A stretch of 64,000 nucleotides of DNA from NCBI GenBank assembly GCA_021234155.1, contig JAJEKV010000041.1, positions 3,708,829 through 3,772,828 of the forward strand, in the 5' to 3' direction. Each line of letters opens with the position of its first letter. Position 1 is the stretch's first letter. Of this stretch, positions 23,513 through 33,989 are shown one piece after another. Position numbers and translations under genes: made by a program. Source of the DNA: Isoetes taiwanensis. Its lineage: Eukaryota; Streptophyta; Lycopodiopsida; Isoetales; Isoetaceae. The notes beneath the pieces are model-generated. The model saw only the letters and a list, made by a program, of their open reading frames with translations, searched no databases and was not told the origin of the DNA.

Positions 23513-24134
23513 ACGACTGCACAAAGAGCCATTGGCGGTATCACATTCTCGACTCACGAGTCGAGGAAGGCCGCAGCAGGTTCTAAAGAATGTGAAGACA
23601 TTGGGTAGGCTGTGCAATCACGGAATCGAGAATCGAGAATCCCTCAACACATAGCGGTCCGAGTGTACACTCCCTCTTCTCGCCTCATGAAGTCGAAGTT
23701 CTCGACTTCGGAAATGGTAGAAGAAGGCCCGTACTTCCTTTTTGTTGGCAAGTCGAAGTATTCTCAACTCGCCACTCCCTTCATGTCTCTGCAGTTGGAT
23801 TTCTTGTGAGTTAGAAATGGAGATTCTGTGAAGCAATTCCTATTCTGAATTCTTGCTGGGAGAAAGACATTCCTAGTTATTTTCTGTTAATGCTCTGCAA
23901 TATCTTACTTCCTAACACCAGTCTCTGATGATTTCTCTCTCGGTTGCTTGCTACTATAACCACTATTCTCACTTGTGCATGTACAATGTATTCAATTCAA
24001 CCACAAGCAAGAAAAAGATAACAAAAAACAGAAAACAATACAAAGATTATTAAGATTAATGAGAAAACAGAGAAAAGTGGAGAACAGTACAGAAAAATGA
24101 GATTAAAAAAGGGTATGATATTACAAAAACATAC

Positions 24135-24428
24135 CTGGAAGATTTGCTGGATGAGGAGGAGGCTTCCGACTTCGATTCCATGTGGGTATAGTCGTTGACA
24201 AAGCGTGAATAAGGATTTGTCTGGGTCAGAAATTGTATCGAGGGGATTAATAAGAGCCTCTAACAACGTAATATAAGAAAAAAATGCACTAAAAGACTTA
24301 CGAGAAAACTAAAAAGCAAAGACTAAAAGGGCCTCACTTTCTTTCTCGAAGCAGCCCGCTCGAACAATGAACCCGCTAGCGAGAACTTCAAGGAAGCGTC
24401 CCCGATCACGACCAAGCTGCTTTGTCAT
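24135..24428 (-). CDS. Cargo gene possible first two exons
   Basis: ATG at 24,428 opens a 91-nt exon (MTKQLGRDRGRFLEVLASG, ending FEK; donor GTGAGG at 24,337). A second exon of 125 nt (24,259-24,135) encodes NPLDTISDPDKSLFTLCQR and YPHGIEVGSLLLIQQIFQ, ending CCAG|GTATGT. The phases agree (91 + 125 = 216 nt, 72 codons). I do not recognise the protein. It could be the start of the FCP1-domain gene, joined by a long intron, or a separate small gene. Confidence 0.4.
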
Positions 24429-24719
24429 AAGATGGCTACCGAATCGCTTCGGTTTGATCGATCGCCTGATCGGTAAAGCGGGCGCCTAAGGAAACAGGGA
24501 GCTCGAAGAGTGATCAGAGAAAACAGGGGAGGAAGAATGGTCGGGGGGAGAGGAAGAGGGTGCAGTTAATTCTGGCTGCACCCTCGAACCTCGTAAAAGT
24601 GCAATAATATACTTCTGTCACGTGTGGGCCATGCCCTCCATGACGTGGCGTCTGGGATTCTTGACGTGGCCCGCGGTTTCACCTCCTCTGAAGAGGCGCC
24701 ACGTGGCCATGCCAAGATA

Positions 24720-24990
24720 TGAAAGGGTTGGTTATATGTTTATATATGTTGTCTTATGTATTTAATAAGGTTTCAATGGTTGAATAGTATCAATGGTATA
24801 TATGGTTACAATGTTCACATATGGTTTAGAATGAGTGTGGTTGTATGCTTTAATATGGTTATATGATTTTAGTTAATATGGTTGTATGATTTAATATGGT
24901 TATATTTAATATGTTTGTATGGTTTTATATGGTTCATATGGTCATATTTGTGGTGTTTGGGGCTATATGGTTTTAATGTGAGCTTTTCAT
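24720..24990. repeat. TATGGTT-rich low-complexity spacer
   Basis: Degenerate repeats of ATATGGTT/TTTAATATGG fill the space between the divergent cargo and transposase genes. It probably holds the two promoters, but no specific site can be named. Confidence 0.6.
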
Positions 24991-25007
24991 TCAGGGGAGC
25001 ATGTGAG

Positions 25008-27915
25008 ATGAGTAAAATGGAGCCGGGGAAGTCCAAAGGAGGCCATTGCCCTAGGCTCCAATGGAGGAGGATGGGTTGCCTTTTGTTGCACCCTTGCAAC
25101 TGCATCGGTATTTGCGAGAGGGCATAATAACTGCAGTTGATCCATTTGATAGTGTGAATGATGAGAGGCTGGGAGATGAACATCTTGGAGTTGGCATTGT
25201 GAAGCTTCTTATCGAAGTTGATACTATCATGTCCCAGGGAAGCTCTAGTGATTGCATTGTGTGCTCAGGGCTGCCGGAGTCCCAAGCTCCGATTTGAGAT
25301 GGCCAATTAGATTTATTACACACAAGAATGGTGATACTCTAGAATGCCCCATCTTGAACTACACACCCCAAGGCCCACCCAAGGCCATGTGGAAGATTTG
25401 GTGGTCGATGAGCATCCTTTGATCACAAGGAAGAGACGCTATGTCTTTCATAAAAGGCAGCCAAAGGTGCCCAAGAGGCCTAGAAGTGACAAATATTTAG
25501 AAAGGATGGAAAGTATGGCACCAACCAAAGAAAACCCGGAGGCAATTAGGGGACAAGAGTGTTGCAACCTAGATTGCACAAAGTGCATTACAATGTGGAT
25601 GACCTCGTGGCGATAAGGTCCCAATACATTGGACAGACTTCAAAAAGATAGGATTAATTTCATTTACTCCTTGTGTAGGAATTCCAGCTATGATGAAAAC
25701 ACAGACTACTATATATCAATTGAGGGGATGAAGGTATGTATGAGAGCATTGAGATGGATTCTTGGGGTGAGCAAGTCTTCATTTTACGATATCTTGGGAG
25801 CAGGTTAGAAAAGGGCACACTTTGTTCCAACATGGTAATGCACTCACTTTGAAACCTAGAGCAAATACTCTAAAGGCCATTGCAGTCTTGAGAGCTTTGT
25901 GAGATACATGTCTCAATCTATGCCCCACAAGTCGAAGAAGTGAACGAGCACGGTGCAGCGAGTGGTGCAAAAGAGTGTTGCCACAACACTATATCCAAAA
26001 GGAGTGCCTTAAGGAGGTCAACTCCATCCTAGAAACTACTTGGAGGTAGGCCTCTTTCTCAATCACATTTCAGCAAGTTATGGAGCACTCACTTCTGGAC
26101 GTGAGTGTCCTACAACACATGCCATTCTCAAAGTGCAACACTTGCATTCAACTCAAGGATACACTTGCATCAACTGCAATAGAGAAAGAAAGAATGGCAA
26201 TTAGGGAGCAATTTGCGTGATCACCAAAGGGACCAAATATCATGTAGGCAGTTGTATTGGCGGAGAGAACATTTTCTCGAGATGCAAAAGGACAAATTTT
26301 TGTGTATAATTCATGATAAGATGGACCAACACAAGACTTTCTTGCCAAAGCTAGATCCTTTACCCAAGCGTTGTCAAAACGCTTTTTTAGATGAAAGTAA
26401 GTCCAAGGGTGTATTAACACATGGTCATGGAACCGGAACATATGGTCATTTTGTGCTTGATCTATGGAGAGATGATCCAAACTTCCATGTGAGCTCTATT
26501 TTCAAGTGCTTGAGAACACTAGAGAAAGGATCGATAGAAGGGAGGAGGTATTCCCCTTCAAAGACCCATTTTGAGGCTTTGATGGATGATCAACCGCTTT
26601 GTTACCAAAGGCGAGATAAAAAGCTCACATCCAAGGTGCCTAGTGAATCAAGGAGGACTTGGGATGATTTCCCCTTACTAGAGAAATCCTTTGCTGAGGA
26701 GCTATGTGTTCAGTTGGACAACCTGTTGGAAAGAAAACAAGAATAGATGGATGTTTGGGGCAATGTCATACTTGGACGGCGGTGGGAGTATTCAAAGTTG
26801 TGAAAGTGGGATTCATGATGGTTGGGCATACGCATGATGATATTGATGGATTCTTTGGAACTTTCTCCACCAAGCTCAAGAGAGAAAACGTGACCACTCT
26901 CCCCCAACTAATGGATGTGTTTGAGAGCTGCATTGACCCCAACCCAATGGCTTTCTTGATGGATGAGGTTGCAGATTGGAAATCATTTGTAGAAGGATAC
27001 TTGCTAGATGGCAAGGACCAGTTAATGAGACACACAAAGCCACTTCAATTCAAGTTTTGGGTTAGGGATGGAATACCAATCATGCAATATAAGTGGAGAC
27101 CAGGTGACAAGTTGTGGATGCCCGTACAAGGTATCGAGTTGTGGCAAAGGGGTGCTTCTTTGGTGAAGTTCTCATTCCTAAAGGGCAGCCAAAACCACTA
27201 CCTCCCTTCAAGACAGGTCAAAGACTCTAGCCAACTAGTGAAGGGCATCAAGGATTACATAACGACCGGGATGATGTTCAAATGGAAAGCACACCTCCAC
27301 TCTTAAGAAAAATCAAATGGACTCCCTAATCAAGTACTGGGAGAAAGTTGTAACATGCTTAGAAACTGAACAGCCATGTGGGAGGGAGCTAAGAGACGGG
27401 TTCTTGCCAGAGTCAAGATGGGAGGGTTCTCAAGGTGCAAGCACGTCTAAGAATGCTCACTTGGGTCCCAAGTGGTTTGTGGGAAGTAAGGCCTCAAAGC
27501 CGAAGTGGTTTGATCTTCCTGAGTGGGATCCCTTTGAGGACATCAAGGAAGGATACTTTGTGCTAGTAAGGCCCGATGATGAGGACCGGCCCAATATGGT
27601 TAGGGGTGGCACTCTCGATGTGACCACCACTATGCCCGATGGAGAGGAGTTAGCGTCCCCGGATTCCAAATTCAATATTGGGAGCCCATTGGGAGGCACA
27701 AGAAGGGCAACTTGAAGGAGCAATACACCGATCACCGGGAGAAGAAGTGGAGGCCAAATTATGCTGACCCTCAAAGGAGGGAATTGGTGGAGTGTGTGGT
27801 ATGGTCATATCCAAGTTCTCACATTGCAAAAGACAACACACACAAGATCCCAAGAAAGGAGATGGACAAGGCCATGAGCAACCTCCATGCTATATCATTG
27901 TATGAGGGTGCATAA
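25008..27915 (+). pseudogene. Transposase-like protein (DUF7869-type), frameshifted
   Basis: Collinear frames give one long protein: DPFDSVNDERLGDEHLGVG, a Cys-rich ECCNLDCTKC, INFIYSLCRNSSYDEN, VCMRALRWILGVSKSSFYDI, DKMDQHKTFLPKLDP (26,314), HGHGTGTYGHFVLDLW, VGFMMVGHTHDDIDGFFG (26,803-26,856), KFWVRDGIPIMQYKWRP, and a basic C-terminus. The DxMDQxKT...VGHTHxDxDxxF order is what I know from uncharacterised plant and animal proteins labelled DUF7869. Acidic residues in those motifs suggest an RNase H-like, DDE-type nuclease (inference). At least five frameshifts or stops (about 25,655, 25,806, 26,219, 26,740, 27,690) break it. The start is unknown; ATG at 25,008 is possible. Confidence 0.7.
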
Positions 27916-28046
27916 TATTGAGAAGTTTGAAAACTTTCTCAACTAGTGGTTTGTAAAATTTATGAGGAAAACAAGTAACCCAATTCTATGTGTGTCATGT
28001 GTAATTCTATTCAAGCAATCAATTCAGAAATTTCTTTTATGGTGTG

Positions 28047-28073
28047 TGAGTCCCATTTTCAGTCTGAGTCCCA
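28047..28073 (-). repeat. Subterminal TGGGACTCA repeats, right end
   Basis: Two TGAGTCCCA copies (28,047-28,055 and 28,065-28,073) lie 14-40 bp inside the right TIR. On the left the same nonamer in mirrored orientation overlaps the TIR end (15,986-15,994). Subterminal repeats of this kind usually bind the transposase. Confidence 0.65.
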
Positions 28074-28086
28074 AAATTCAAGATTT

Positions 28087-28111
28087 GTCCCACTTTAATT
28101 AAATACGACTT
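28087..28111 (-). repeat. Right terminal inverted repeat of the 12.1-kb element
   Basis: Exact reverse complement of 15,967-15,991, followed by TTTT as at the left outer edge. Confidence 0.9.
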
Positions 28112-28287
28112 TTTTGTTTGAAGTTGAAATTACCGCTGGACATGACTTTGCATCAAAGCTCTGTGCAAATTTAACAAGTGGCTCTGGATGATCGATAGAC
28201 ATTCCTCGCTGGCTTACTATCAGCTTGATCTTGTTAAGCATTTAAAGTAACGCCTGCAGACATAGATACGTAATCTGCAACCCATGG

Positions 28288-28335
28288 CAGTCCATCTGAA
28301 CCCATCCATTTCAGTCCATCTGAACCCATCCCTTT
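28288..28335. repeat. Tandem duplication, 24-bp unit x2
   Basis: CAGTCCATCTGAACCCATCC occurs at 28,288 and 28,312 with the same phase. Confidence 0.9.
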
Positions 28336-28399
28336 CAGGCATCTACTGAGAAAAAATTAATGATTTTTTAAGCTCCCCATGCCTGGCATATGTATAAAC

Positions 28400-28960
28400 T
28401 GTGACATTTCAGAAATCAAAATCATGGTTGGGCAATTCCCTAAGGTGCTCAATTGCATTGAGGAGAAATCCATGTTTGGCATATCCTCCAAGAATCATAT
28501 TCCATGATACACTTCTCAGCCATTCCTGCAAGAATCACATTCCATGATACCAAATGTATTAGCTTAGGACAAACCATCTATTAGAAGCTATATATTCATC
28601 TTCAACATTCCTGCATGAGAATATATAATGGTTCCACCAGTAGACCACTTGCTTAACAACAAGTAAAGCAGATCTGTTTGACCACTAAGAATTTGTACAT
28701 GAGAAAAGAGCTGAGCTTTCAATTGCAAACAAGTATGAGTTAACACAGAATTTTCTCTCATTTCTGTATGTGGACACAAGTCCAGGCGCAGCCTAGAAAC
28801 CAAAAAAATTATTTTTGAAGCTGAAGGCATTTGATCTTTGCTTAATTCCAAAGCCACATCAAGATCTTGTACGTTCTTACTCAGGACAAAAAGCTCTTTT
28901 GTTTGCTTCTGTTTTCTTAATTGACATAGGTCATTCCAAGAAGTGAATGTAAGGAACAAG
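28400..28960 (-). pseudogene. PPR-like gene remnant
   Basis: Minus-strand translation at about 28,512-28,430 gives VSWNMILGGYAKHGF and AIEHLRELP, typical of a plant pentatricopeptide repeat (VSWNxMIxGYAKxG...EALxLFxxM). A 123-codon frame at 28,588-28,959 with weaker resemblance lies upstream. PPR proteins bind organellar RNA; this piece is too short and broken to work. A duplicated GCAAGAATCACATTCCATGA block lies inside. Confidence 0.5.
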
Positions 28961-29639
28961 GATTGCAGCGAACTGAAAAAAACAGATGATATGCCTGAAT
29001 CTCCTTAGAGAATCCTGCTGCTTTGCATAAGATGCCAAAGATTCTCACTTCGTTTTGAACAAACTTGTGCTTCAAGAATACCGTATCAAAGAGAAGAGGT
29101 GCTATGCTGGTAAACTTTGACTTCTAAAATCTGTAGCTCCAAGGCAGCAAAATGCTCCAAACGCAGGTGCCATATCCGGCTGGATGGAAGCTAGTTCTGG
29201 CCATGCCAAGCCGCACCCTAAACCGCATCCCTAATCTGCACCCTGTTAGAGTTTAGTAACGCATGCTTTGCACTTAATCAAATTCCAGATTTCAAAGATT
29301 TGGCCAGGGCGGGCAACATTGCTACAAAATGCCTCCTCCAGAGAGCAAGAACAGAGAAGTTTCTTCTCCGGAAGCAAATCTGGCTGGCAACCGTAAAGCA
29401 AACCCTTTCCTCAAAGAACCCTAAAATAAGGGACCTCGATGCTTGCATGTCTGTTTTGGGAACTTAAAAATAATTGATTTTTCAAGGAAAAATATGCAAA
29501 TGCTAAATCATTGCAAAATCATAGATAATATGTCATTTAAATATGAGAATACAGTGCGCACTCTAGATATACTAAACAATAGGTCTCTTGCAATACGCCC
29601 ATCAAATCATATGAAAACCATAGAAAAAAACGTACAAAA
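28961..29639. other. Intergenic, nothing recognised
   Basis: No coding or transposon signature that I can name. Open frames are short and of biased AT composition. Confidence 0.4.
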
Positions 29640-29883
29640 ATACAAAAGAAAACCCCTGTTATTATGCTATATATTCTTGCTTGATCATGTCATTAAAAGG
29701 AGTTCATTTAACACCAATAGTTGGTGGCTAGAGAGAGCTTGTTCTTATACAGTCTTGCAAATTGGTGTTTGATTTTGTGACACTTTCTCTAGTTGGTCTG
29801 GTTGGGTGGTAAATCGAGTACCCTGTAATGTTTTACTTTCTACTAACTTGATGTCTTGCGGGTTGATATCCTTATTCTTATCA
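29640..29883 (+). mobile_element. Ty3/Gypsy LTR (family B), 3' portion
   Basis: It aligns with 15,600-15,822 (AAAAGGAGTTC, GTTGGTGGCTAGA, AAATCGAGTACCCTGT) and ends at the same CA (29,883). No primer site follows, so it is a truncated or nested copy. Confidence 0.75.
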
Positions 29884-30432
29884 GATTGCCAAACACTATC
29901 TTCAGTGGTTGTTGACCTCAATTTGTCCGGGGTCTTTGGAAGCGGCTTTTGGAGCTATTATATGTCGACTACTCATTGACTTCTGGTCATCATCTAGAAA
30001 GTAATGGGCAAACAAAGCGCACTAATCAGACTCTAGAATATTATTTGAGGTGCTTTATCAGTTATTAGCAGGATGATTGGGTCGATTGACTTCCATTAGC
30101 TGAGTTTGCCTATAATAACTCAATACATGCTTCCACGGGCTCCGTTCTTTTTGAACTCGGGCCAACATCTTGTTGATCTCTTAATGTTAGGGGTTCCTTC
30201 CCAGATCAAGTTCTTCCACTGCCTCCACCAATGAAGATTGATGGTCACAAGGAGTTCAAGGTTCAAGAAATTTTTTTACTCTAAGTTCGGGAACCTGCTG
30301 AGAATCTAATGCTCCTGATAAAATTGCGGAGTTCCAGCGTTGTTATCTGGATGAGCCAAGTTTGAGGGCTCCAGCTTTAGTTCCATCTCCAGCTCCAAAA
30401 ACTCTTCGCCGTCATAGAAGGGGGATGATTTG
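29884..30432 (+). pseudogene. Ty3/Gypsy integrase 3' remnant plus polypurine tract
   Basis: Broken frames read IAKHYLQWLLTSICPGS, a degraded counterpart of the H-P-Q-T-D-G-Q-T region, then LGRLTSIS-like and AEFAYNNS-like sequence, matching the integrase core C-terminal part of plant Gypsy elements. AGAAGGGGGAT at 30,417-30,427 is a polypurine tract, followed by the start of a family A LTR. Confidence 0.65.
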
Positions 30433-30490
30433 ATGACTATATGCGTATTATATTCGCATGTACAAATATGGTCGTCACACAAATGTAAAA
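30433..30490 (+). mobile_element. Ty3/Gypsy LTR (family A), 5' stub
   Basis: TGATGACTATATGCGTATTA and ATGTACAAATATGGTCGTCA match the start of the LTR at 13,889. Similarity stops near 30,490. Confidence 0.65.
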
Positions 30491-31484
30491 AAGTAGTTGC
30501 ACGAGGCAAGGTTATGATATTCGTTATGCTCTTATTTTGTTTATATGCTTTGTTTGTTTATAATCATGTCAGAGACTACGCACATGACATGTTGTGAGAG
30601 ATAGAATAGCAATTCATTGTAATGCTTTTGCAAATTAAGAGCAATTCAAGTTCATGAAATCATAAGCCATACCTATATAATTAAAATTAGAATTGAGGCC
30701 GATTAAATCCTTGCTAGAAAATGGCGCTATGGCCCTGATTGATACAAAATTGCACCCTCTCTGTGGTGCAAAGGTATTATTTGTGTGGGGTTTATCAACT
30801 CTTCTCCTAACAACTTCGTTTTTGTGGCGAGTATAACAATGTCACAAGTCTTGACTCAAATATTTGGCATGCCATTTCTATACTTAGAGCTTGTCTATAT
30901 TGTCAATGAACTTGTGTACCATTTGCAGGTTTTACCCATATCACTATGCACCATTTGCTTCAGATTTAAAGAGCCTTGCGAAACTAGAGATAATGTTCTT
31001 CTTGGGCAAATCCTTTCGGCCATGAAAACAACTGATGGGCATATCACGAGCTGCAAGGTGAAATCCTGCTATAAGCATGAATTGATAAGTATAATGATGA
31101 GTTAAAACTTTTTATATCGATTGAGCTGTGTATAGTGATTGAGTTGTGTCTTGCCAGAACCCCAATGCACTGTGTATAGTGGTTGAGTTGTGTCTTGCCG
31201 GAACCCCAATGCGATAGTAGAACTTACAGAGACATCAATGGCTGTGGATATAATAGAGGATATTGAATGATGCTTGAATGGACTTGTTTGGGTTCGATTC
31301 CCAAAAGGCTTTTGTTTGCATCTAATGCGTTGTTTCTTAAAAACTACACTAGAAAAAAATGTTTTATTGTATAAAAAACAATAGTGGTTGCCACGTTATA
31401 TGTTGTTTATTAATTGTTACGAAATATCGGAATAAGTTACCAAGTCATTATATCGAGGAAGATAGATGCGATCAAATATCATTG
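30491..31484. other. Intergenic, duplicated short blocks
   Basis: Two copies of TTGAGTTGTGTCTTGCCnGAACCCCAATGC (about 31,140 and 31,185). A 106-codon frame at 30,785-31,105 has no recognisable domain. Sequence from 31,340 is distantly alignable with 32,600-32,760. Confidence 0.4.
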
Positions 31485-32481
31485 TATTCTAGAATGGGAC
31501 TCGCAAGAAACCAACAAACCGCCCGATAGATAGGCTTCTCATTCATCTCAGCAGATTTTCTACAATGGTGGACAATGGGTAGCCGCACACATGCGAACTA
31601 CCCACGAAAAATAAAGGGAAAATCCAATTATATCATTTGGACCCCAAAAAAATACAATGCTAATAGATGAGTGGCTGATGTACCTGCCGAAAGCTTATCA
31701 CCGGGATTAAAAAACCCCGCCCTTCCGGGTTTTCGAGGAAAAACCCTAGTGATAAGCCTTCGGCAAGGGGCTTAGACAAATGTAAGGCATAGAATTGCTC
31801 CCAAAAACCCCCGCATGGAGAAGTCAAAACAGATGCCGCTCGCCAACCTGTACCTGCACATCACCAACACAACAAACGAGAAAACATACCAGAGAATAGC
31901 ATCACCCAGCGGGTGGAAAAATATGATAAACAGAACTTGTACAAAATATAATAAACAAAGAAGGGGGGGAGGGTGGGTTCAAGAGAATAAGGTACTGCTG
32001 AGAGAAGAGGAAGCCGATGAGTCGGGGATGCGTAAACGCCACCAAATAGTCGAATTCCCAACCAAAACGGGCATGCGCCGCCCGCATGCATGCATGACAT
32101 GCATGCTCGTCCCATTCTAGAATGGCGATCCGATGTCTCGGATCGATGCGATTCTAGAATGGGACTCGCAAGAAACCAACAAACCGCCCGACTACCAGAG
32201 AACTTCCTTACAAACTAGGATCGAGGACGAAGGTCACAGGACGAGGCCAAAGGCCGCTAAAGGATAGCAAGAAAGATACGCCAAATTGGCTAAACCAGGC
32301 AGGAAGAAGCCCCTCCCCTGCCTGGAAACAATTCAAGAGAATAAGGTACTGCTGAGAGAAGAGGAAGCGCCGATGAGTCGTGGATGCAGAAACGCGCCTG
32401 AAATAGTCGAATTCCCAACCAAAACGGGCATGCGCCGCCCGCATGCATGCATGACATGCATGCTCGTCCCATTCTAGAATG
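31485..32481. mobile_element. Tandem pair of non-autonomous TIR elements
   Basis: Each unit starts ATTCTAGAATGGGACTCGC and ends GCTCGTCCCATTCTAGAAT. The first (31,485 to about 32,125) holds an antisense LINE-tail hairpin; the second (about 32,151-32,481) is shorter. The same spacer, beginning GGCGATCCGATGTCTCGGAT, follows both units. Their right parts (31,978-32,153 and 32,332-32,510) are near-identical with ~3 bp of indels. No coding capacity is seen. Confidence 0.7.
31686..31764 (-). repeat. LINE-tail hairpin module
   Basis: Arms GCCGAAAGCTTATCAC and GTGATAAGCCTTCGGC (one mismatch) enclose the A-rich/C-rich core GGATTAAAAAACCCCGCCC...GGGTTTTCGAGG, also found at 4.5, 36.4 and 40.0 kb. Confidence 0.8.
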
Positions 32482-32510
32482 GCGATCCGATGTCTCGGAT
32501 CGATGCGATT

Positions 32511-33060
32511 AAACTTGAAATACACTAAGCATTAGTTTCTATCAGACATTTTAAGTTGTTAAAAGAACTAAGTGGAATAACTATGGTTTAGTACCATGGA
32601 GAAAAATAGGGTAAAAAAAATCATTGTCATATTTAAACCAAGATTGTTTATCACGTTGTGTATTGGTGATTAATCACTATAAAGCATCATGGTAATCATC
32701 CACTTAAAATTATCATGTCAATATACCGAAGGAGATAGATGTGATCAAATACCAGTCTACTAAACTTGACATACTAAACAATAGTATATATAATATAGTT
32801 TAAGTTGTTACAGAGACTAATTAAAATTGTCATGTTTCAATACCATGTCACAAAACAATGTTGGCTTAACACTTTTACAAAATATGTTGATAAACCATCT
32901 TAGATAACTAGACATGGTTTGTAAACTTTTGAACCCACTAACATGTACTGATTTATGAATTTGGTTTTCACCAACAAACCATAGAAAAAAAATCATATTG
33001 GTTCAATTTTGGGGGCCTTGTGTCACTAATTGTAAGTGACATACCTTTACTAAGTGCATC
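32511..33060. other. Intergenic / degraded repeat
   Basis: GATAGATGTGATCAAATACC (32,733) echoes GATAGATGCGATCAAATATC (31,463), showing that the TIR pair sits in an older repeated sequence. No gene is recognised. Confidence 0.4.
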
Positions 33061-33205
33061 TTTCTTGTGTTCTTACTCAGGCCATTTATTCTTGATTTTT
33101 ATATTGTATATCAAATTGTTTGCACGATCTTTGCGCATTTCTTGCATATTTCTTATATATTTTCCACATATTTTTCTTGTTTTCACATAGGTTCATAATG
33201 CAAAA
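33060..33205 (+). mobile_element. Ty3/Gypsy LTR (family A), 3' fragment
   Basis: ATTCTTGATTTTTATATTGTATATnAAATT and TTTTTCTTGTTTTCACATAGGTTCA match the end of the LTR at 14,260-14,360. Confidence 0.6.
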
Positions 33206-33950
33206 TGCATATAAACTATATGATCATGTGATGAAATCCATATATAATGGGGAAAAATAGCAAGGAGTGCCTTGCCCATGAATTTCCCTGATCAGGTTCG
33301 AAGCTGACAAGCTAAAGGTTTGATTTTTATTTTTGATTTCTTCTATACTAACAAAACTTGAATTCTTTTTTAGTAGTCAGTTGTCCAGCAAGAGGGTTTC
33401 ATCAGCTTCCATCTTTACACTACAATTCATGATTACATTAGTTATGCACTTGGGAGTGACACTAATTTATCATGGAATTACCACAACTTTTATAGCTTCA
33501 AGTTCAAACATATGTACAGGTATTCTGTGAAGAATCAAACAATGACAATTCACTTGAAATGAAAGATTAAGGATGACAGTTGCAAAGCCAACTTAAAGCA
33601 ACTTTGATAAGCCCCAATTCAATCCAAGATTAAGGCTTTTATTTGGTAGTTTTTGCACAAAAGCTTAACCACCAACAGGAAAAGATGACTATTGTCATCA
33701 GCAGATCTTGGCGGGCTAGCATCAAATGGCGAGAGTCGTCCGTAGATAAGGAAAGGCTAGAATGGTCAGGAAATCCAAAAGCTACGCCTTGATTAGAAAT
33801 AAACATTGCATCTGTTATTGGGTGGCCACTTTACCCTCCTTTATGAGTTTGAGAATAGAATCCGATACTGGAGGTGAAAGAAAAACAATTGGACATAAAG
33901 CTCCTGGAACTTGTCCTTAGTTAACAATTAAAAATTCATATTGATATCTA
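33206..33950. other. Intergenic, nothing recognised
   Basis: AT-rich DNA without convincing coding or transposon signals. Confidence 0.4.
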
Positions 33951-33989
33951 GAAGATTCTCACGTGAAAATAAGCAAAGTTTGAGCAGCT

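Larger units (their letters stand above)
16115..23780. repeat. Dispersed palindrome family TCGACTCGCGAGTCGA
   Basis: At least eighteen copies or variants of a 20-30 bp palindrome centred on CTCGCGAG or CTTCGAAG lie here and nowhere else in the window. Clear examples are 16,883-16,908; 17,012-17,037 (perfect, 26 bp); 17,108-17,137 (30 bp, one mismatch); 18,102-18,123; 18,156-18,175; about 19,866 to 20,245 (seven copies); about 22,777, 22,817, 23,371 and 23,546. Several lie in predicted introns of the cargo gene. They could be protein-binding sites, replication or hairpin signals, or element-specific satellite; the function is unknown. Confidence 0.85.
15967..28111. mobile_element. 12.1-kb TIR DNA transposon carrying a DUF7869-like protein and an FCP1-like cargo gene
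   Basis: Perfect 25-bp inverted repeats end the element (15,967-15,991, starting AAGTCGTATTTAATTAAAG; 28,087-28,111 is its exact reverse complement). Both outer flanks show TTTT (15,963-15,966 and 28,112-28,115), a possible 4-bp target duplication, ambiguous because of the T-run. Just inside lie copies of TGGGACTCA in mirrored orientation (15,986, 28,047 and 28,065). The right third codes on the plus strand for a transposase-like protein. The left part codes on the minus strand for a multi-exon gene with an FCP1-type domain. The insertion sits in a Gypsy leader. Both genes contain frameshifts, so this copy appears inactive unless those are sequence errors. Confidence 0.8.

Noticed and set aside
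22464-23617. Overlapping minus-strand frames rich in LEPSSS/SDWVEAS motifs
   Set aside because: The similarity between them comes from the foldback DNA repeats, not from a protein family.
24882-25183. Tyr/Ile/His-rich frames over the TATGGTT region
   Set aside because: Produced by the low-complexity DNA repeat; not protein coding.
28588-28959. 123-codon frame as a full PPR gene
   Set aside because: Only the downstream 80 bp shows a clear PPR pattern; the rest is too weak and broken, so kept only as a remnant.
31861-32525. Repeated frames with ACMSCMHAGGACPFW
   Set aside because: Reflects GCATGC-rich DNA in the duplicated TIR elements, not a conserved protein.
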